Source of the DNA: Phaeoceros laevis
Taxonomy: Eukaryota; Anthocerotophyta; Anthocerotopsida; Notothyladales
Reading direction: 5' to 3'
NCBI GenBank assembly: GCA_049999765.1
Contig: JBNGIQ010009380.1
Span: 1-64,000, forward strand
DNA length: 64,000 nucleotides
Shown: positions 45,818-57,614 of the stretch, piece by piece
Layout: the number at the start of each line of letters is the position of its first letter
How positions within the stretch are numbered: the first letter of the stretch is position 1
Notes under the pieces: model-generated
The model's input: only the letters and a program-made list of their open reading frames with translations
Told to the model about the DNA's origin: nothing
Databases searched by the model: none
Position numbers and translations under genes: made by a program

Positions 45818-48307
45818 ATGAGCCAAGGAGGCGCAGGAACGGATAAGGTTTGCCACCCTATTCTGCAATCTCTAGCTGGATGACACATTCCTCTGGACGT
45901 CTTTCCAAGCACGCAGAATTGAATGACTGAAGTGGAAGAGTGCGCCTGTCATGGAGCTGACCTGGATCATGTTGCGGATTCTTCGGTTGCCACCCTTCGC
46001 AGACTTTGGCAAAGCTTGCCAAGAGTGTACAGAACGGAAACTACTACGAGGCGCAGCAGATGTACAAGACTGTGCATGCAAGGTGCACGCAACTTTCCTC
46101 ATTTACCGCTTGTCCACACGATGTGTGCTGAATCTAGGCGGTTTTCGGAATGCATAAGACCGTACATGCTATGTGCTAGACAGGAAGTGGCTGAGCTAAC
46201 TCTTTGCCAGTCACTATGCTGTGTAGGTATATGGCAGCAAAGAAGTATGAAGAAGCCTTGAATTTAGTTCAGTCCGGTGCTGGCATGCAACTGAAACACG
46301 GGCAGGTCTGTTTCCAGCCATCCTTTCCTTCCAGGTTTTTGTTTACGCAGAATTATTGAGAGTGGAGTTTTTTGTGTCGCTTGACAGGCCATTTCTTATG
46401 TTCTAGGTGATGGCAGGTTCCTTGCACCGGGTCAGTTATTCGGGGCATTTTTAACTAAGGATTTATTTGCAGGTTACCTGTGGGGTGGAACTGGGTGTGC
46501 TGCTGGTGGAGACTCTGGTGACAGCCAAAGTTCCATTTAGGAGTTCATCACTTGGTTAGTTCTAAGTCATCTGACCCTATTCTATTGGCAAGGTGTACTG
46601 TTCCACACCTCAAGCTAGTCAAATGTGTCTCACTTTTTTGGCCCACCAAGAGTCGACGCCCAGAGCTGCAGCTGATGAAGATTCACATTTCATGTCATGA
46701 CTGGGCTATTGGCGTGATTTACCAGATCGAATCAAAGCAGTCTTCAATGAATTTCCTCGTGAAGGACTAAAATTCAAGAGTGACCCAGAAATTACTGCAG
46801 AAGAAAAGATGGCTGTCAAGACAAGAGTTGACGGTTGCGTAACGTTTGTAAGGGCGGCGCTCAAGTATAACTTTGTTTGATAAAAATTGGTGCATGATTG
46901 CATTCCGTGTCTTTGTAAAAGCTCTTAAGTACTTGCATTTCCCTCTAATGACTAATTCTTATGCTTGGCTCTAAGGCTTTACCCCTTACCAATTACCTCT
47001 TTGATATACTGTAGGTGGTCAATTGATTCCGGAAGCTCTAAAAGAGGAGCACCAGAGTTGCATGATCTTATTGCTGAATATATTTGGGACCAGTCGTATG
47101 AGCTTGTAAGTGTTTAGTGCAGTTCTGTGAAGCAGTTGTGTTACGCTCAAACATATGGCTTGTGGACGTCATCTGGTGTCAGTGACCAGAAACTGTGGTG
47201 ACACGCATCTGCATTCTGTGGTTGGACTTGAGATCAGGATGTTGGCAGAGCGTCGCAACACTTTATCCGCGGACACCATCCGGAGGTTTTTGCTCGGGTC
47301 CTGGTCGAATGTATGACACAGGTGCTGTGAAGCCTCTTGCCCTAAATATTTCTTTGTAGTGGGTAACTGGATTGTGACGGTATGCATTAAGGGTGGGATA
47401 CAAGAGGAGCTCATCTTTGGTAAGGTGATTGAGGGACGAATTTGAAGTGTGGTCTTTCAGCACTCTGGAACCATTCCAAGCATGTGCCTGGTTGTGTTCT
47501 CTTATGGGCAATGTTTGCATTCCCCGCAGTGTTATCCTGGAGAGGCGGACCTGGTGATTGCTCGAGGTGTTCTACAGTAAGATGACATTGTGCTGTCGCT
47601 GTAGCAAGTGGATGACCAGTTTAAGGTGCATGCAAATATTTACATGTTTAATTGCTATTCATTCACCAGGTATTTGGGATTGGGAAATCTGAGGGATGCA
47701 AACCGCTTGTGGGATGAAACCAAGAAAATCATTGACGACAAGAAGTCGATTGAGTATCCTGATACACCTCTGATGCACTTCATAAAGTTTTTGCTTCTAA
47801 CGTAAAGTCTCACCACTGGCCTTGCTGTTGTAGTTGCTCATTGTTTTCAAGGGCGAAGTATTCCCTGGTGCCTGGGCTTGAGAAGTCTGCTAGCTGTGTG
47901 CAGGTTAGAGCGCGATGCTTTGCCCTTGTTCCAAATGTTGCGAGAGAACTACAAAGCAAGTATCGAACGTGATCCATCTTTTGATGAGGTATGTATGTGT
48001 CGTTTGTATGCTGTCATTGCCCTGCTCCTGTCACGTAGGATTTGGTGTGTATGCTGGACACCCTTGACAGAGTTGGGCTGTTTTGAGTGGTTCGCAGTAC
48101 CTGGATGAGATTGGGGAGCGCTTCTTTGGGCTGCGCAGAAAGAGCGGAATGCAGGGCATGCTGGGAGACTTGATGAAGGTCCGACGCGGTTTAAGACAGT
48201 GATGGATTTTGTTTGTAGTCTTTTAATATGTAAACAACCAACATTTTGTACTGTGTTGTCTGTGTGTTGTGCAGATGTTCACGGGTGAAAGCAGTTTTCT
48301 AACGTAA
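45818..48307 (+). CDS. GET4: GET4 (tail-anchored protein insertion factor), 12 exons
   Basis: Exons 45818-45847, 46003-46082, 46227-46305, 46473-46554, 46726-46864, 47015-47105, 47238-47321, 47530-47576, 47670-47801, 47904-47988, 48098-48178 and 48275-48307; phases agree, 320 aa, family length. Reads MSQGGAGTDKTLAKLAKSVQ, NGNYYEAQQMYKT, KKYEEALNLVQSGAGMQLKH, FNEFPREGLKFKSD, GAPELHDLIAEYIWDQSYEL, ASQHFIRGHHPEVFARVLVE, CYPGEADLVIARGVLQYLGL, GNLRDANRLWDE, LERDALPLFQMLRENYKASI and YLDEIGERFFGLRRKSGMQG. Get4 is an alpha-solenoid that, with Get5, hands tail-anchored proteins to the Get3 ATPase for ER insertion. Confidence 0.94.
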
Positions 48308-48453
48308 AACTGGTCATGGCATGTCGGAACAAGGGTTGTGCACAGTAATTGAGCGTAACTTCCGTTGGGCTGAATTTGAGGTAGTTGCAAAAGCGCTAAC
48401 AGAATTTTTTACGTTCGGTTGGGACTATAAATTATTCTTGTAATGGTATCTTA

Positions 48454-48710
48454 CATCTTCGGACAAAAGGTGCGCACAAAATTGCCGACAGGCAAACAGA
48501 ATATTAGATGGAAAGCATGTCAAAATTGTGCCTATCGCATATTAAGCTTAGGTAGTGTTAGGTTAAATCTAAAATTGTGCCTGGTACGTAATTTTACTTG
48601 CATCCTCGGACAAAAGGTGCGCACAAAATTGCCGAAGATGGAAAGCATGTCAAAATTGTGCCTATCGCATATCTTAGGTAGTGTTAGGTTAAATCTAAAA
48701 TTGTGCCTGG
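48454..48710. repeat. Tandem duplication, ~110-130 bp unit, two copies
   Basis: 48454-48584 and 48601-48710 share long identical stretches (ggacaaaaggtgcgcacaaa, atggaaagcatgtcaaaatt, gtgttaggttaaatctaaaa). The first copy has ~18 extra bases (aggcaaacagaatatta) and two or three small differences. It lies just past the GET4 stop. Confidence 0.9.
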
Positions 48711-48964
48711 CTCGCGCCTGCGCCCGCCTAGTAATTGACGGCAAACAGCAGGAAACAACATGTGAGAGCTAGGGCATGGCTGACTCGAGATGCTGTGAAG
48801 CCTGCAGAGCGCAAGCTAGCCCGATCCCTGCCACATCAACAGCAAAGTTTTTTGAGGAACGTTACAAGGAACGAACGAACGACAAGCAACAATGAATGTT
48901 TGAATGTAACAAGCAAGCAAAATCATTATGGACGCTAAGCTCCTGCGAATGAAGGTTGAGGTGA

Positions 48965-50584
48965 TTACAGCGATCGGTAGACGCATCCTGGATAGCCTGC
49001 GGGACACGAAAAAGTGAGAGACTGGAGTCCAATTGGAGTTTCAGGGAGACTTCAGCTAATACAGAAAGAAGAAAGGGAGAAGGGATTTCAACTTACTGGG
49101 GTCGTTGGTGGTGACGACTGCAGTGCCCCCGAAATCACAACTCCCTGGAATGGCCTTCATCTTCTGGTAGTAATTGTTGTAGGCGTAAGAGGCATGGGCG
49201 GCGACGGTGTTGGGAAGGAAGCAGGGCATGGCAGGCTGGATGTCGGTGCAGTTGGCAGCCCCTTGGCCGCAGGCCCAGTTGAGACCCGGCAGCAGGGAGT
49301 CGTCGGTCGCCGTCGGCTTGGCGACGCACCACGTCCTGTTCTGCGTCACGTTGGCGACGACGCCGGTGCCGGTGAGGTCGATGGGGTACACGGCGGTCTC
49401 GTTGGGGTAGAAGAGCCCCCAATTTCTGTTGGACAGGGAGCCCTGGTTGCCGTCCTCGTTGAAGAGCTCGTAGATGTACACCTCCAGCTCCTGCTGCTTC
49501 CTGGCGGGCGTGCCGCCCCCGCCCAGCACGCGCCTCACCAGGTTCTGGTTGTAGCTCTGCGCGTTGGCGCGGCCCGCCCCGACCTCGCCGGCGTCGCCGC
49601 GCGACGGCCACCCCGTCTTGAGCACCACCACATCGATGTCGCTGAAGTTGGCGGCCCGCAGCGCCGCGTACACGGCGTCCAGCACCGCGTCGAAGACGTT
49701 GGTGTAGTGCAGGCCGGTGAGGTCGTCGTTCACCCCCTGGTTGGGCTGGAAGAGCGCGTAGTCGAGGGAGATGGCGTTGTTACCCTGCTGGAAGAGGTAG
49801 AGCGGCTGCAGGTTGAGCAGGAAGGCGGAGCCGGTGTCGGAGAGGAAGCGCAGCACGGGCCGCAGGTACTGCTCCAGCAGCGTCTGGTTGAAGGTGCCCA
49901 TGGACGGCGGGAAGGAGTTGGCCAGCACGCCCGTGGAGTGCGGCGTGGAGATGGCGATGCGGCCGCTCAGGCTGGCGTTGCGCAGGGCCGCGTACAGGTT
50001 GGTCATGGCCAGCAGCACGAAGTTGGGCGCGTTGGAGCCGTCGGAGCGCGTGAACACCTCCTCGCCCACCGCGATGCCGCTGATGTTCACCCCCTCCGCG
50101 ATGTGCCGCTGCACGTTGTTCCTCACCCAGGCGGACGCCGTCACGGAGCTCTGCCCGATGCCTTCCACCTCGCTGTTCTGCACGGAGATGACGAGAAGGA
50201 TTCCGGTTTTGGCGAACGCCGATATCTGCGCCGGGTCGGAGCCGAAGATCCTGGCGTGCCGCACCCCCAAATTCTTCATCAGCAGCACCGACTGGGCGGC
50301 CGTCGGGTAGCTGGACGTGTTGCTGTAGGCGAAGTTGGAGCCGTAGTTGAGCCCGATGAACCCCTCTGCAATCGCATTTGATCGCCATTCATCATCAAAT
50401 TTGCAACTTCAATCGCAATGCGGATGCAATTTGAGAACTTCAAGGAGAAGAAGGCTAGGAAGAAACCCTCCCCTCGGGAGCTACCTGCGTGACACAAGAG
50501 GCTTCCCAGGGCAAGCAGAGTAGCAGCAGCAGCCACCGCCCCTGCCCCTGCCCCTGCTGCGCGCTCTCGTGTCCTGCTCATCAT
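48965..50584 (-). CDS. GH17 (beta-1,3-glucanase family) + CBM43 secreted protein, 3 exons
   Basis: Exons 50584-50485, 50365-49097 and 48996-48965; 466 aa. Signal peptide MMSRTRERAAG...LLALGSLLCHA, then GFIGLNYGSNFAYS, NLGVRHARIFGSDP, ISGIAVGEEVF (acid/base Glu ~136), LNLQPLYLFQQ, VFDAVLDAVYAAL, VVVLKTGWPSRGD and VYIYELFNEDGN. A CBM43/X8 domain with its Cys pattern follows (WCVAKPTA, LNWACGQG, PCFLPN, ASYAYNNYYQK, SCDFGGTAVVTTNDPSYPGC). No GPI-attachment tail follows CBM43. Family members cut or remodel callose in the wall. The nucleophile position, E in the usual SETGWPS, is Lys (~283), so activity is doubtful. Exon 2 is strikingly GC-rich in third positions, unlike its neighbours. Confidence 0.9.
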
Positions 50585-51988
50585 CGGAGCCTCCCCCGTC
50601 CCTACCTGCCCCTCCAGAGGGCCCTCACTCGCCTTCCCTGCTGATCGACGATGCTTGCGAGGGAAGGGGGCCCGCGGTGAGCTCCTCGCCTGGGGCTGCT
50701 TGCTGCTTGCCTCACAACTCTGAATTGCGCCAAATTCCCAAAGGGACAGAAAAGCAACAGCAGCAATGAGCTCCTAAAAACCGAGGGAGGTCCAGGCGCC
50801 TCCGCTTCCACCGCTGGCTGCCTGTCGCAGCAGGCAGCCCGGCTGTCAGGAGTGATGACCGTTGGGCGTCCGGCCCCGGCGGCCATTTCCTCTCACCAGT
50901 ACGGAACCACGGAACACTGCCGCTCCTATTAACTGCGCCAGGCCAACGGCTAGGCTATGGAGCTGACTAGCGGAGACCGTTTGGGTCCCGAATCCTGGTG
51001 GACGCCCGAGCCGCTAATCTGATGATAACCGGCCCGGGCTACTCCCTTTTCTATGCTTAGGAGTGAGTGATACTCGTCAATTGTGCAGCGCATAACATAA
51101 CGCCACGAAACCAAATACCGCCTATACGATACGGGGTGCTTCCTGCCTCAAGGTGTGGGGGATTAAGTTATTAAGGCAAAATAAAACGAAGAAATACTAG
51201 GACCCAAAGATCCCCCACATAAGAAACGGGCTTGCCGTCACCGCTCTGCCTGGTGAACACCTTGATCAGGATGCTCCTTTATTATCATATGTACAGAAAC
51301 GAGAAGGCATGTATGGTTGAACATACAAATCGTGACCGACGCCTGTTTGTCGATTCTTTCAACCATAGCCAAAAGTATAGCCCACGACAGATTCCAACTT
51401 ATACAGGAACTTGCAGTGGTCAACACCTCGAGCTGGAGATTATTAATTAACCCAGGTGAAGCAATGGCCCAGTATCACCCTCGGGGACTGACAGGAACCT
51501 GAACATTACAAAAAATCTCCATAACTCGCCCTTGCACACCGGTCTTAAGCTTGCTTGGAACCTGTCAAGTCGCTTAGATACAGGTTACTGAGGAATACAC
51601 GGTGACCAATTCCTCCACTCCTCATCCAAACTACTGCTGATCAAGCTGTATTTGAATCAATACCAACTCTGCAGGTTGCTCATAATGTGCCGAAGAATGT
51701 CTCTGACATGACTTACCATCTCATACCATCACTCAGCAAACTCATTTTTTAGTGGAAGCAGACCAGGCTGGGTCAGCATGCCAAATTGTAGTACATCATC
51801 TCCATGGAGTCTGTATTGCACGCCAAAGTAGTTGACATCAGTCAAACATGTCCACACAATCGACGGTAAAATAATGCAAACAGACAACCTGCAAGGTGTG
51901 GGAGGACCAACCGGCAAGCTCACATGCACCAAAAATGGCGTGCTAACCACTCTTCATATCCACCAAAATACAGCATTTGCGATGTGCA
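50585..51988. other. Intergenic
   Basis: Holds the GH17 5' flank and the 3' flank of the coiled-coil gene. No gene recognised. Confidence 0.5.
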
Positions 51989-53397
51989 TCAAACTTCTGC
52001 AATAAGATTTCTGGTTGGGTCATAAGTCACAACAGTCCTCGAGGCAGGCTTCCTCCTAGGTGCAGCAGGAACCACTCGTTTGTCTCGAGGCCGTGACTTG
52101 GATACTTGCAGATTTGCAGCAGATCCAGTTTCTGCAACTGTTTCTTCCGTTTGCAGACCAGGCTGGGGTGTTTGAAGTTCCTGCCAAGTCCAACAGCAGT
52201 TAGTCCAGTGGTTGTCCCTAACTAAACACCAACGGCACAGCAATACACAACTTGCTGCTCCGAATGTGGATACAGAGCCAAACAAATCTAATAAAAGCGG
52301 TGCTGTTAAAGGTGATGGAATCACAGAATCAACCTGCTTCCATTGTCGTTGGAGGGCAAGAACAGTGCGGCTCAGTTGCACACAGTCCTCACGGTAGGAT
52401 GCAGCAATCTCTTTCAGAGCTCTCTTCCGCTCTGCGATTGCTGCTCACGAGGTCCACAATCAACAATGTCATTCTCAGAATCAGGAGTTATCAAAGCCAA
52501 CGTGCAGAGCAGGAACAAGTGTACCAGACAAGGCTACTTACAAACTTGAAGCATATCAAACAACAAGCGACACATAGGAGTGAAAATGAAAGACTTGTTA
52601 CAGCTAAAGCCCAGAGACCATGGTGGAGATTATTCTGCAACAAAATGCATACCCTGTGCCCGAGCTGTATCATTGCCCGACGAAGAGACAGTGTGAGAGG
52701 TGCCACTGCTGCTCTTCCCACCACCAACAGCTGTAGTAGCAGCAGCAGCAGCTCCACCTTGATCCCGTAACTCCATGGATGAAGCCATACCCCGCCTAAC
52801 CATTTGTCCTTCGGACTCGGTCGCAGAATCATCTCCAACATCTGTACCGGGTTTGACAGACAACGACAGAAGGCTCCCTCTTGTCGGTCTAGTCTGTGCC
52901 TTGATGAGTAGCACCCCTCTCTGCCGCTGACTTGCAGGTCGAGGCTCTCCCTGTGGTTTAGCTCTCTTAGCTGGTGGCCTGGCCCGCTTAGAGGGCTCCC
53001 CTTGCGGTTTGGATCTCTTTCCCGCTGACAGGGGAGGAGCAGTGGTGCGCTGAGGGGGATCTGGAGAATGGCGTCTTTGATTCTGCACGAAAAAATGATC
53101 CAGCGGATACACATCCTCCTGCCTTGCAATCCCTTCAACCCCTCCTACACCTCGTTGCTCCAGTTGAGCCAGAAAATTGATCTCCTCGGTAGGCTTCCGG
53201 CTCCGACTCCTGGGCGCGTTGCGCTTACGTTGAGGCTTCTCTAAGCCATCCGGTGCAAGAATTCTCATCAAGCCGGCGCCATGGCCCATCTCTTGTTGCT
53301 CCAAAGTGGATGCGGGCGGAAGAGAAAGCGCAGCCATCCTACCCCTACCCCCAGCTGACCTCCAGATAACCAAGCTATGCGCGTGGATGGATGGCAC
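51989..53397 (-). CDS. Basic nuclear-type coiled-coil protein, unidentified, 3 exons
   Basis: Exons 53397-52653, 52440-52334 and 52180-51989; phases agree, 347 aa from the first ATG (327 from a second at 53337). N-terminus GAGLMRILAPDGLEKPQRKR, NAPRSRSRKPTEEINFLAQL. A middle with repeated KRSKPQGEPSKRARPPAKRA units looks like nuclear localisation signals. Then Ala/Ser low complexity, a helix IAERKRALKEIAASYREDCV QLSRTVLAL, and a basic end (APRRKPASRTVVTYDPTRNL). I do not recognise the family. The basic repeats and short coiled coil suggest a chromatin or kinetochore-associated protein, which is only inference. It starts 235 bp from the divergent membrane-protein gene (83 bp to that gene's upstream in-frame ATG). 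Confidence 0.6.
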
Positions 53398-53632
53398 AGT
53401 GAGCCCGCCTCAGCACCGGCATCCCTAAACGCCACGACACAAAGGGCTGGAAGAGTGCTGGCTCAGCTGGGCTTCGTCTATGACCCGCCATAGCTACTGG
53501 AGAACGAACTACTACCGTCGCCCCGGTTCAACGACGGCAGGTTCAACTATCTTACGTGCCCGCAGGTCAGAGGCTCGACCAGACAATTTGCGAGCTGGAG
53601 AGCAAAGCTCCACTGGGGTCCTGGCGGGGGGA

Positions 53633-54475
53633 ATGGCGGCATCTGAGCTCATCAGTGCTTCAGTCCTGGCCCCCTCCACCGGCTTCTGCAACAGCGTCTC
53701 CACACTGCGGCCAACCCGGCTCACACAGACGCAATCCAGGTCCCACTTGGGTATGCTCGGTGGGCATAGATGCTGGCTGGAAGCCAGTGCATTCTCTGGC
53801 AACACTCGCCTGTTTTTAGAACGTCAAGGCGTCTCTATCAGATTGAGTGCCAGCAACAGGGGAGATGCGGGTAACACGGATGACGAAGGTGTGATCCGAG
53901 ACATGGAGCGGTACCTCGAGGATCTTTCACTGGAATACGACAGCGTGTGGGACACCAAACCGGCCTGGTAAGACTGATCTGCAGTTCCTATGCTGGCATT
54001 CCAAATGCAGGGCACATTCATTCTGCAACCCTGCTAGTTGCAACCTGATGCACGGCATCATGATGTCTCAGGTGAAAACATGTAGCACAATTCTGAACCC
54101 TACCATCAACAAGTGGCCTCCATCGTTTCCCTGCGTGCAGGTGCCAACCCTGGAGTATCATTCTCACAGGAGCTGTCGCCATCACTGGGTCATGGGCCCT
54201 GTTCAAGGCTCCTTTCGTAACCGGCGCACTCTCAGCTCTGATCTTGGGCTGGTGGTGGATTTTTCTTTACTCTTATCCTCTGGTAAGTAGTAGGATCTTT
54301 GCTCTCTAATCCTTTGCTTGGTTTCCAGGCGCTAATCACCTGCTTATGTTCCTCTTATCTGTTGCCTCCGGCCGTCCAGGCATACACCGAGATGATAGAA
54401 GAGAGGCGGCGAAAGATCCGCAGCGGAGACGAGGACACATTTGGGAGGGAGAAAGTGAATGGAGTTAGCAGATAG
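53633..54475 (+). CDS. Predicted plastid membrane protein (DUF6737-like), 3 exons
   Basis: Exons 53633-53967, 54141-54282 and 54380-54475; 190 aa. MAASELISASVLAPSTGFCN... is a Ser/Thr/Arg-rich chloroplast transit peptide. Then DDEGVIRDMERYLEDLSLEY, DSVWDTKPAWCQPWSI, two membrane spans (ILTGAVAITGSWALF, GALSALILGWWWIFLYSYPL) and a charged tail AYTEMIEERRRKIRSGDEDT FG. The DTKPxWCQPW-WSI block and YTEMIxERR tail match a plastid protein family shared with cyanobacteria, of no known function. I chose 53633 over the upstream in-frame ATG at 53480 because the transit peptide begins there and the extra residues look like read-through of GC-rich leader. Confidence 0.72.
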
Positions 54476-54850
54476 AACTGACAGGAGGTGTACCTGGTGC
54501 TAGCCGCCATTACAGACTGTTTTGCTGGCCTACGTTTCAGCTCCCAGGCACCTCCCTTCGCCACCATTTTCTTCAGTCCAGGCAATCCAAGCTACCGGAG
54601 ATTGTCTCCCTATTCCGCGAATCCACCTAATGCATTGTTGACTCCCATTTCCTCTGAAGTGCATCGCATCTGCTGCTTGTTGACATCCCTGGTACCTTGG
54701 TGATCATTCCCTCATCAATCTTTGCTCCCTTTGTTACAACTCGTTGACTCGGTGCCGCAAGGAAGCAATCCCGGTCCGCAGGGTTTGTCCTAGTACCCCA
54801 CTTTCCGCTTCTGACGGTGACGACCACTTCGCTTGCGATCTTAGACTCTG

Positions 54851-54948
54851 GCTATGCCGGGCCGCGTCCCTACTGCGGCACTGATAATGTTAGATGCTAG
54901 CTTTGCCGGGCCGCGTCCCTACTGCGGCACTGATAATGTTAGATGCTA
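54851..54948. repeat. Two 49-bp tandem copies
   Basis: The unit gctt/atgccgggccgcgtccc...gataatgttagatgcta occurs twice head-to-tail with one difference. It sits 375 bp past the plastid-protein stop. Confidence 0.9.
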
Positions 54949-55493
54949 GCTTCGATGTGGTTTTGACGGTGCGTTCATTGTTTATTATTGAAACACGGCC
55001 ACGTCCAAGGTCAGGTCACATGTATGGGTGCGGGTGAGAAACAGATCTAATGTCCTGAGTAGATACCCTAGGGAGGGAGTCACAAGCAGTGTAAATTCTA
55101 GAACTTATTTGGGTAACAAGGTAACTAGGTCGAACTGGAAGTTGTGCATGGATGAGGAAACTCCCATGTTACATGCTAAGTTCAGTTCCCAGATTCCTTC
55201 TAGAGGATTAGGCCAGGTATATAAAGGACTCTATCTCTGAGGAGGATAGATTGTAAGATTGTAAGTGTGTCTCTCATTCTCATCTTCTGGTACTCACGAG
55301 GAGCTCGCCGCGCAAGCCATAGCTCATGTGCGTGAAGCTTGTATCCTGCTCAGTCAATAAAGAGTAGCGCGTGGGTACGCGACTGCGAGTCTACCTTAGT
55401 AGGCGGGCCATTGGGAGGCCTAATGCTGTGTCGTTGCTCTAGCTGACTGATTAGAATCTTGACATTGATCTTTGATCCTGGCAAATTGCTACA
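54937..55493 (+). mobile_element. LTR-like segment (weak)
   Basis: Starts TGTTAGATG and ends GCTACA. It has a TATA box (tatataaag, ~55218) and an AATAAA (~55357) spaced like the U3-R-U5 of a copia LTR. No 5-bp target duplication and no methionine-tRNA primer site follow, so this is only suggestive of a solo or broken LTR. Confidence 0.25.
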
Positions 55494-55955
55494 CCACGTG
55501 GAGGAGTCTGATTGGGCTCAGACTTGGGTGTGCATTACTGAGGGCGTGAAAAAACCCCATGCGGGAAAAAATCCCCTCCCCATAACGGGAGGCCCGACTT
55601 AGCCTGCGGGAGGTAGATAACCCCTTAGTGTGCGACATGTGGAAAAAGAACACATACGCCATGACCTTAAGAGTCGGAGGTTAGGGCCCCTAAGTATGCA
55701 TGACAAGAAGTGATTCTTCTCAGCTAGGGTCTAACCTATGAGTAAACAAGCATCCTTGAGAAAATTTTCTCCATATATTTTGTTGTTTGAAGGAAGCCTA
55801 TAGATGTTGTCAAGATAATTAGAGGATATTGTAAGTGAGGTTGTCCATTTAGATAGTCCCAAAAGTGTGGTTGAAAGTGGTTATGCAAAGAGCTGAACTA
55901 CTTAAGAAAATTATGCATACAGCAATGAATAATTTCCAGATTGCACAACTAAAAA

Positions 55956-55990
55956 TCATTCATTCATTCATTCATTCATTCATTCATTCA
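55956..55990. repeat. (TTCA)n microsatellite
   Basis: About nine clean 4-bp units in AT-rich DNA. 55494-55955 shows no gene; a run of c/a-rich phrases (aaccccatgcgggaaaaaat) is the only structure. Confidence 0.9.
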
Positions 55991-56173
55991 AAGATCCTTA
56001 AAAAAAAGATATGCTAAGACAAGAAGTGGAAATTTTGAAGTCAGGGATTATGTATACCTCCGGAGACAAACCAGGAGTACAATAGATACTAGTGTAGGTC
56101 GAGTCATTTTAAGAGTAAAGAGTGTAAATGGGAGCGAAGTTTCAAAATTAGAAGGGAGGGATGGTAGAACTTG

Positions 56174-56275
56174 AATGGAACATTCAATGAACTTATTTAT
56201 CATGTCATGCACATTTGGANNNNNNNNNNGAATGGAACATTCAATGAACTTATTTATCATGTCATGCACATTTGG
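56174..56275. other. 10-N gap flanked by identical 46-bp ends (likely assembly artefact)
   Basis: 56174-56219 and 56230-56275 are identical (gaatggaacattcaatgaac ... cacatttgga) on the two sides of ten Ns. Unmerged overlapping contig ends are the simplest explanation; a true tandem copy is the alternative. Confidence 0.85.
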
Positions 56276-57614
56276 ACCCTACCATTGACATTACTGCATT
56301 TACGCCGTCAAGGGGATTTGCTTGTTCGGGGTGTGTGAGCTCACAAGATGGAGCAAAGATGCTAGCTATTGTTAGATGCAATGATGGTTGGCACTCATGT
56401 CACCTACAACCACTGTTATTACAGCTCTTATAGATACTTGAGGAAAATTGGTTTTGTCCACTATGCGTGATAAAGGAGACACAAATGGTTCATTCAATTT
56501 TTTTTTCAGATCTAGGGCCATGGACTTGCCGTCATGATGTGGACTTACATCTGCCAGTGGGCATTAAGGATGATGTTGTGTTACTTGCATACACTAGCAA
56601 CTGTGCTACAAGGTCCATCGGTACTTTCTCAAGATTATGTTTTTTCTTATTTCATAAACTAGGCACGTGCTCAGTTTTAAATAGCTTAGTCAGTTTCTTA
56701 AGTTCTTTTTGCCTTCACATTGTGATATCACGTTGCCCTGAGGTTACGCTTCTATGACGAATTAAAGTACACTGTCCTTTGTACAGTCCCGCTAAAATTG
56801 TGCGGCCTCGGTTTTGTTGATCCGATGGGACAAACCATTGCCGTCATGCTATGAATGCTGCCGGGTTCCACGGCTCTCTTACATGACGGCGGAAACATTG
56901 TTAGCAGAGAGAAGAAAAGGTTATTCTGGAATGAGGTAAAGACTTGGACTACCGCCAATCTGAGGCGATGGACAAGCTAGTGTATGAGGGGCACCGTCGA
57001 TGGCTGCCTGTGTCCAGAGGATCGACGGAGGTGAGAGCAACGAGAGAGCTTCAATAACGACGTCGAGGAACGCGCCCAGTCCCCGGTTGACCGTCCGGTC
57101 GAGGACCGTCCCCCAGGTGGTGGCTGAAATGGATGCTAAAATTCTTGCATGAGTTCGCCAGGATTGATGGCGCGGTGGATTGGATTGCGTGAGCACAAGA
57201 GAAAGTGCGTGAGCGAGGTTGCACAATGAAAGGTGGTTATACGGGTTCGCGCGAATGCGCACATATGAATGTTTTCATGAGCAACGGTTATTAGTTATTA
57301 ACCGCCTCCTAATAAACAACTACCCCAATACGAGTTGCTAATTAACTAAATACTTTCAACAATGGAAAGGTGGGAGTCTGCAACGGCTGCACAGAGAAAA
57401 GTGAAGAAGAGCTGGAACGTCCGAAAATGGTCTCTGGTTTGCAAGGAGCTGCCTTATTTGAAGGTTAGTTAAATGTCGGGAATGGTGCCCGGTTTTAAAT
57501 AGCATGTTCAAATGGTTCAAGACTAATATGCGGAAAGTCATTTGTTATGTGGCAGAACATGCTAAAGCTTTGGCTGAAAGACGTAATGCACACAGAAAAA
57601 AACAATTGTGAAGC

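Noticed and set aside
49014-50381. 455-codon ORF on the plus strand
   Set aside because: It is the antisense of the GC-rich GH17 exon. Its Val/Gly/Arg/His composition comes from that codon bias, and the GH17 frame has clear family motifs.
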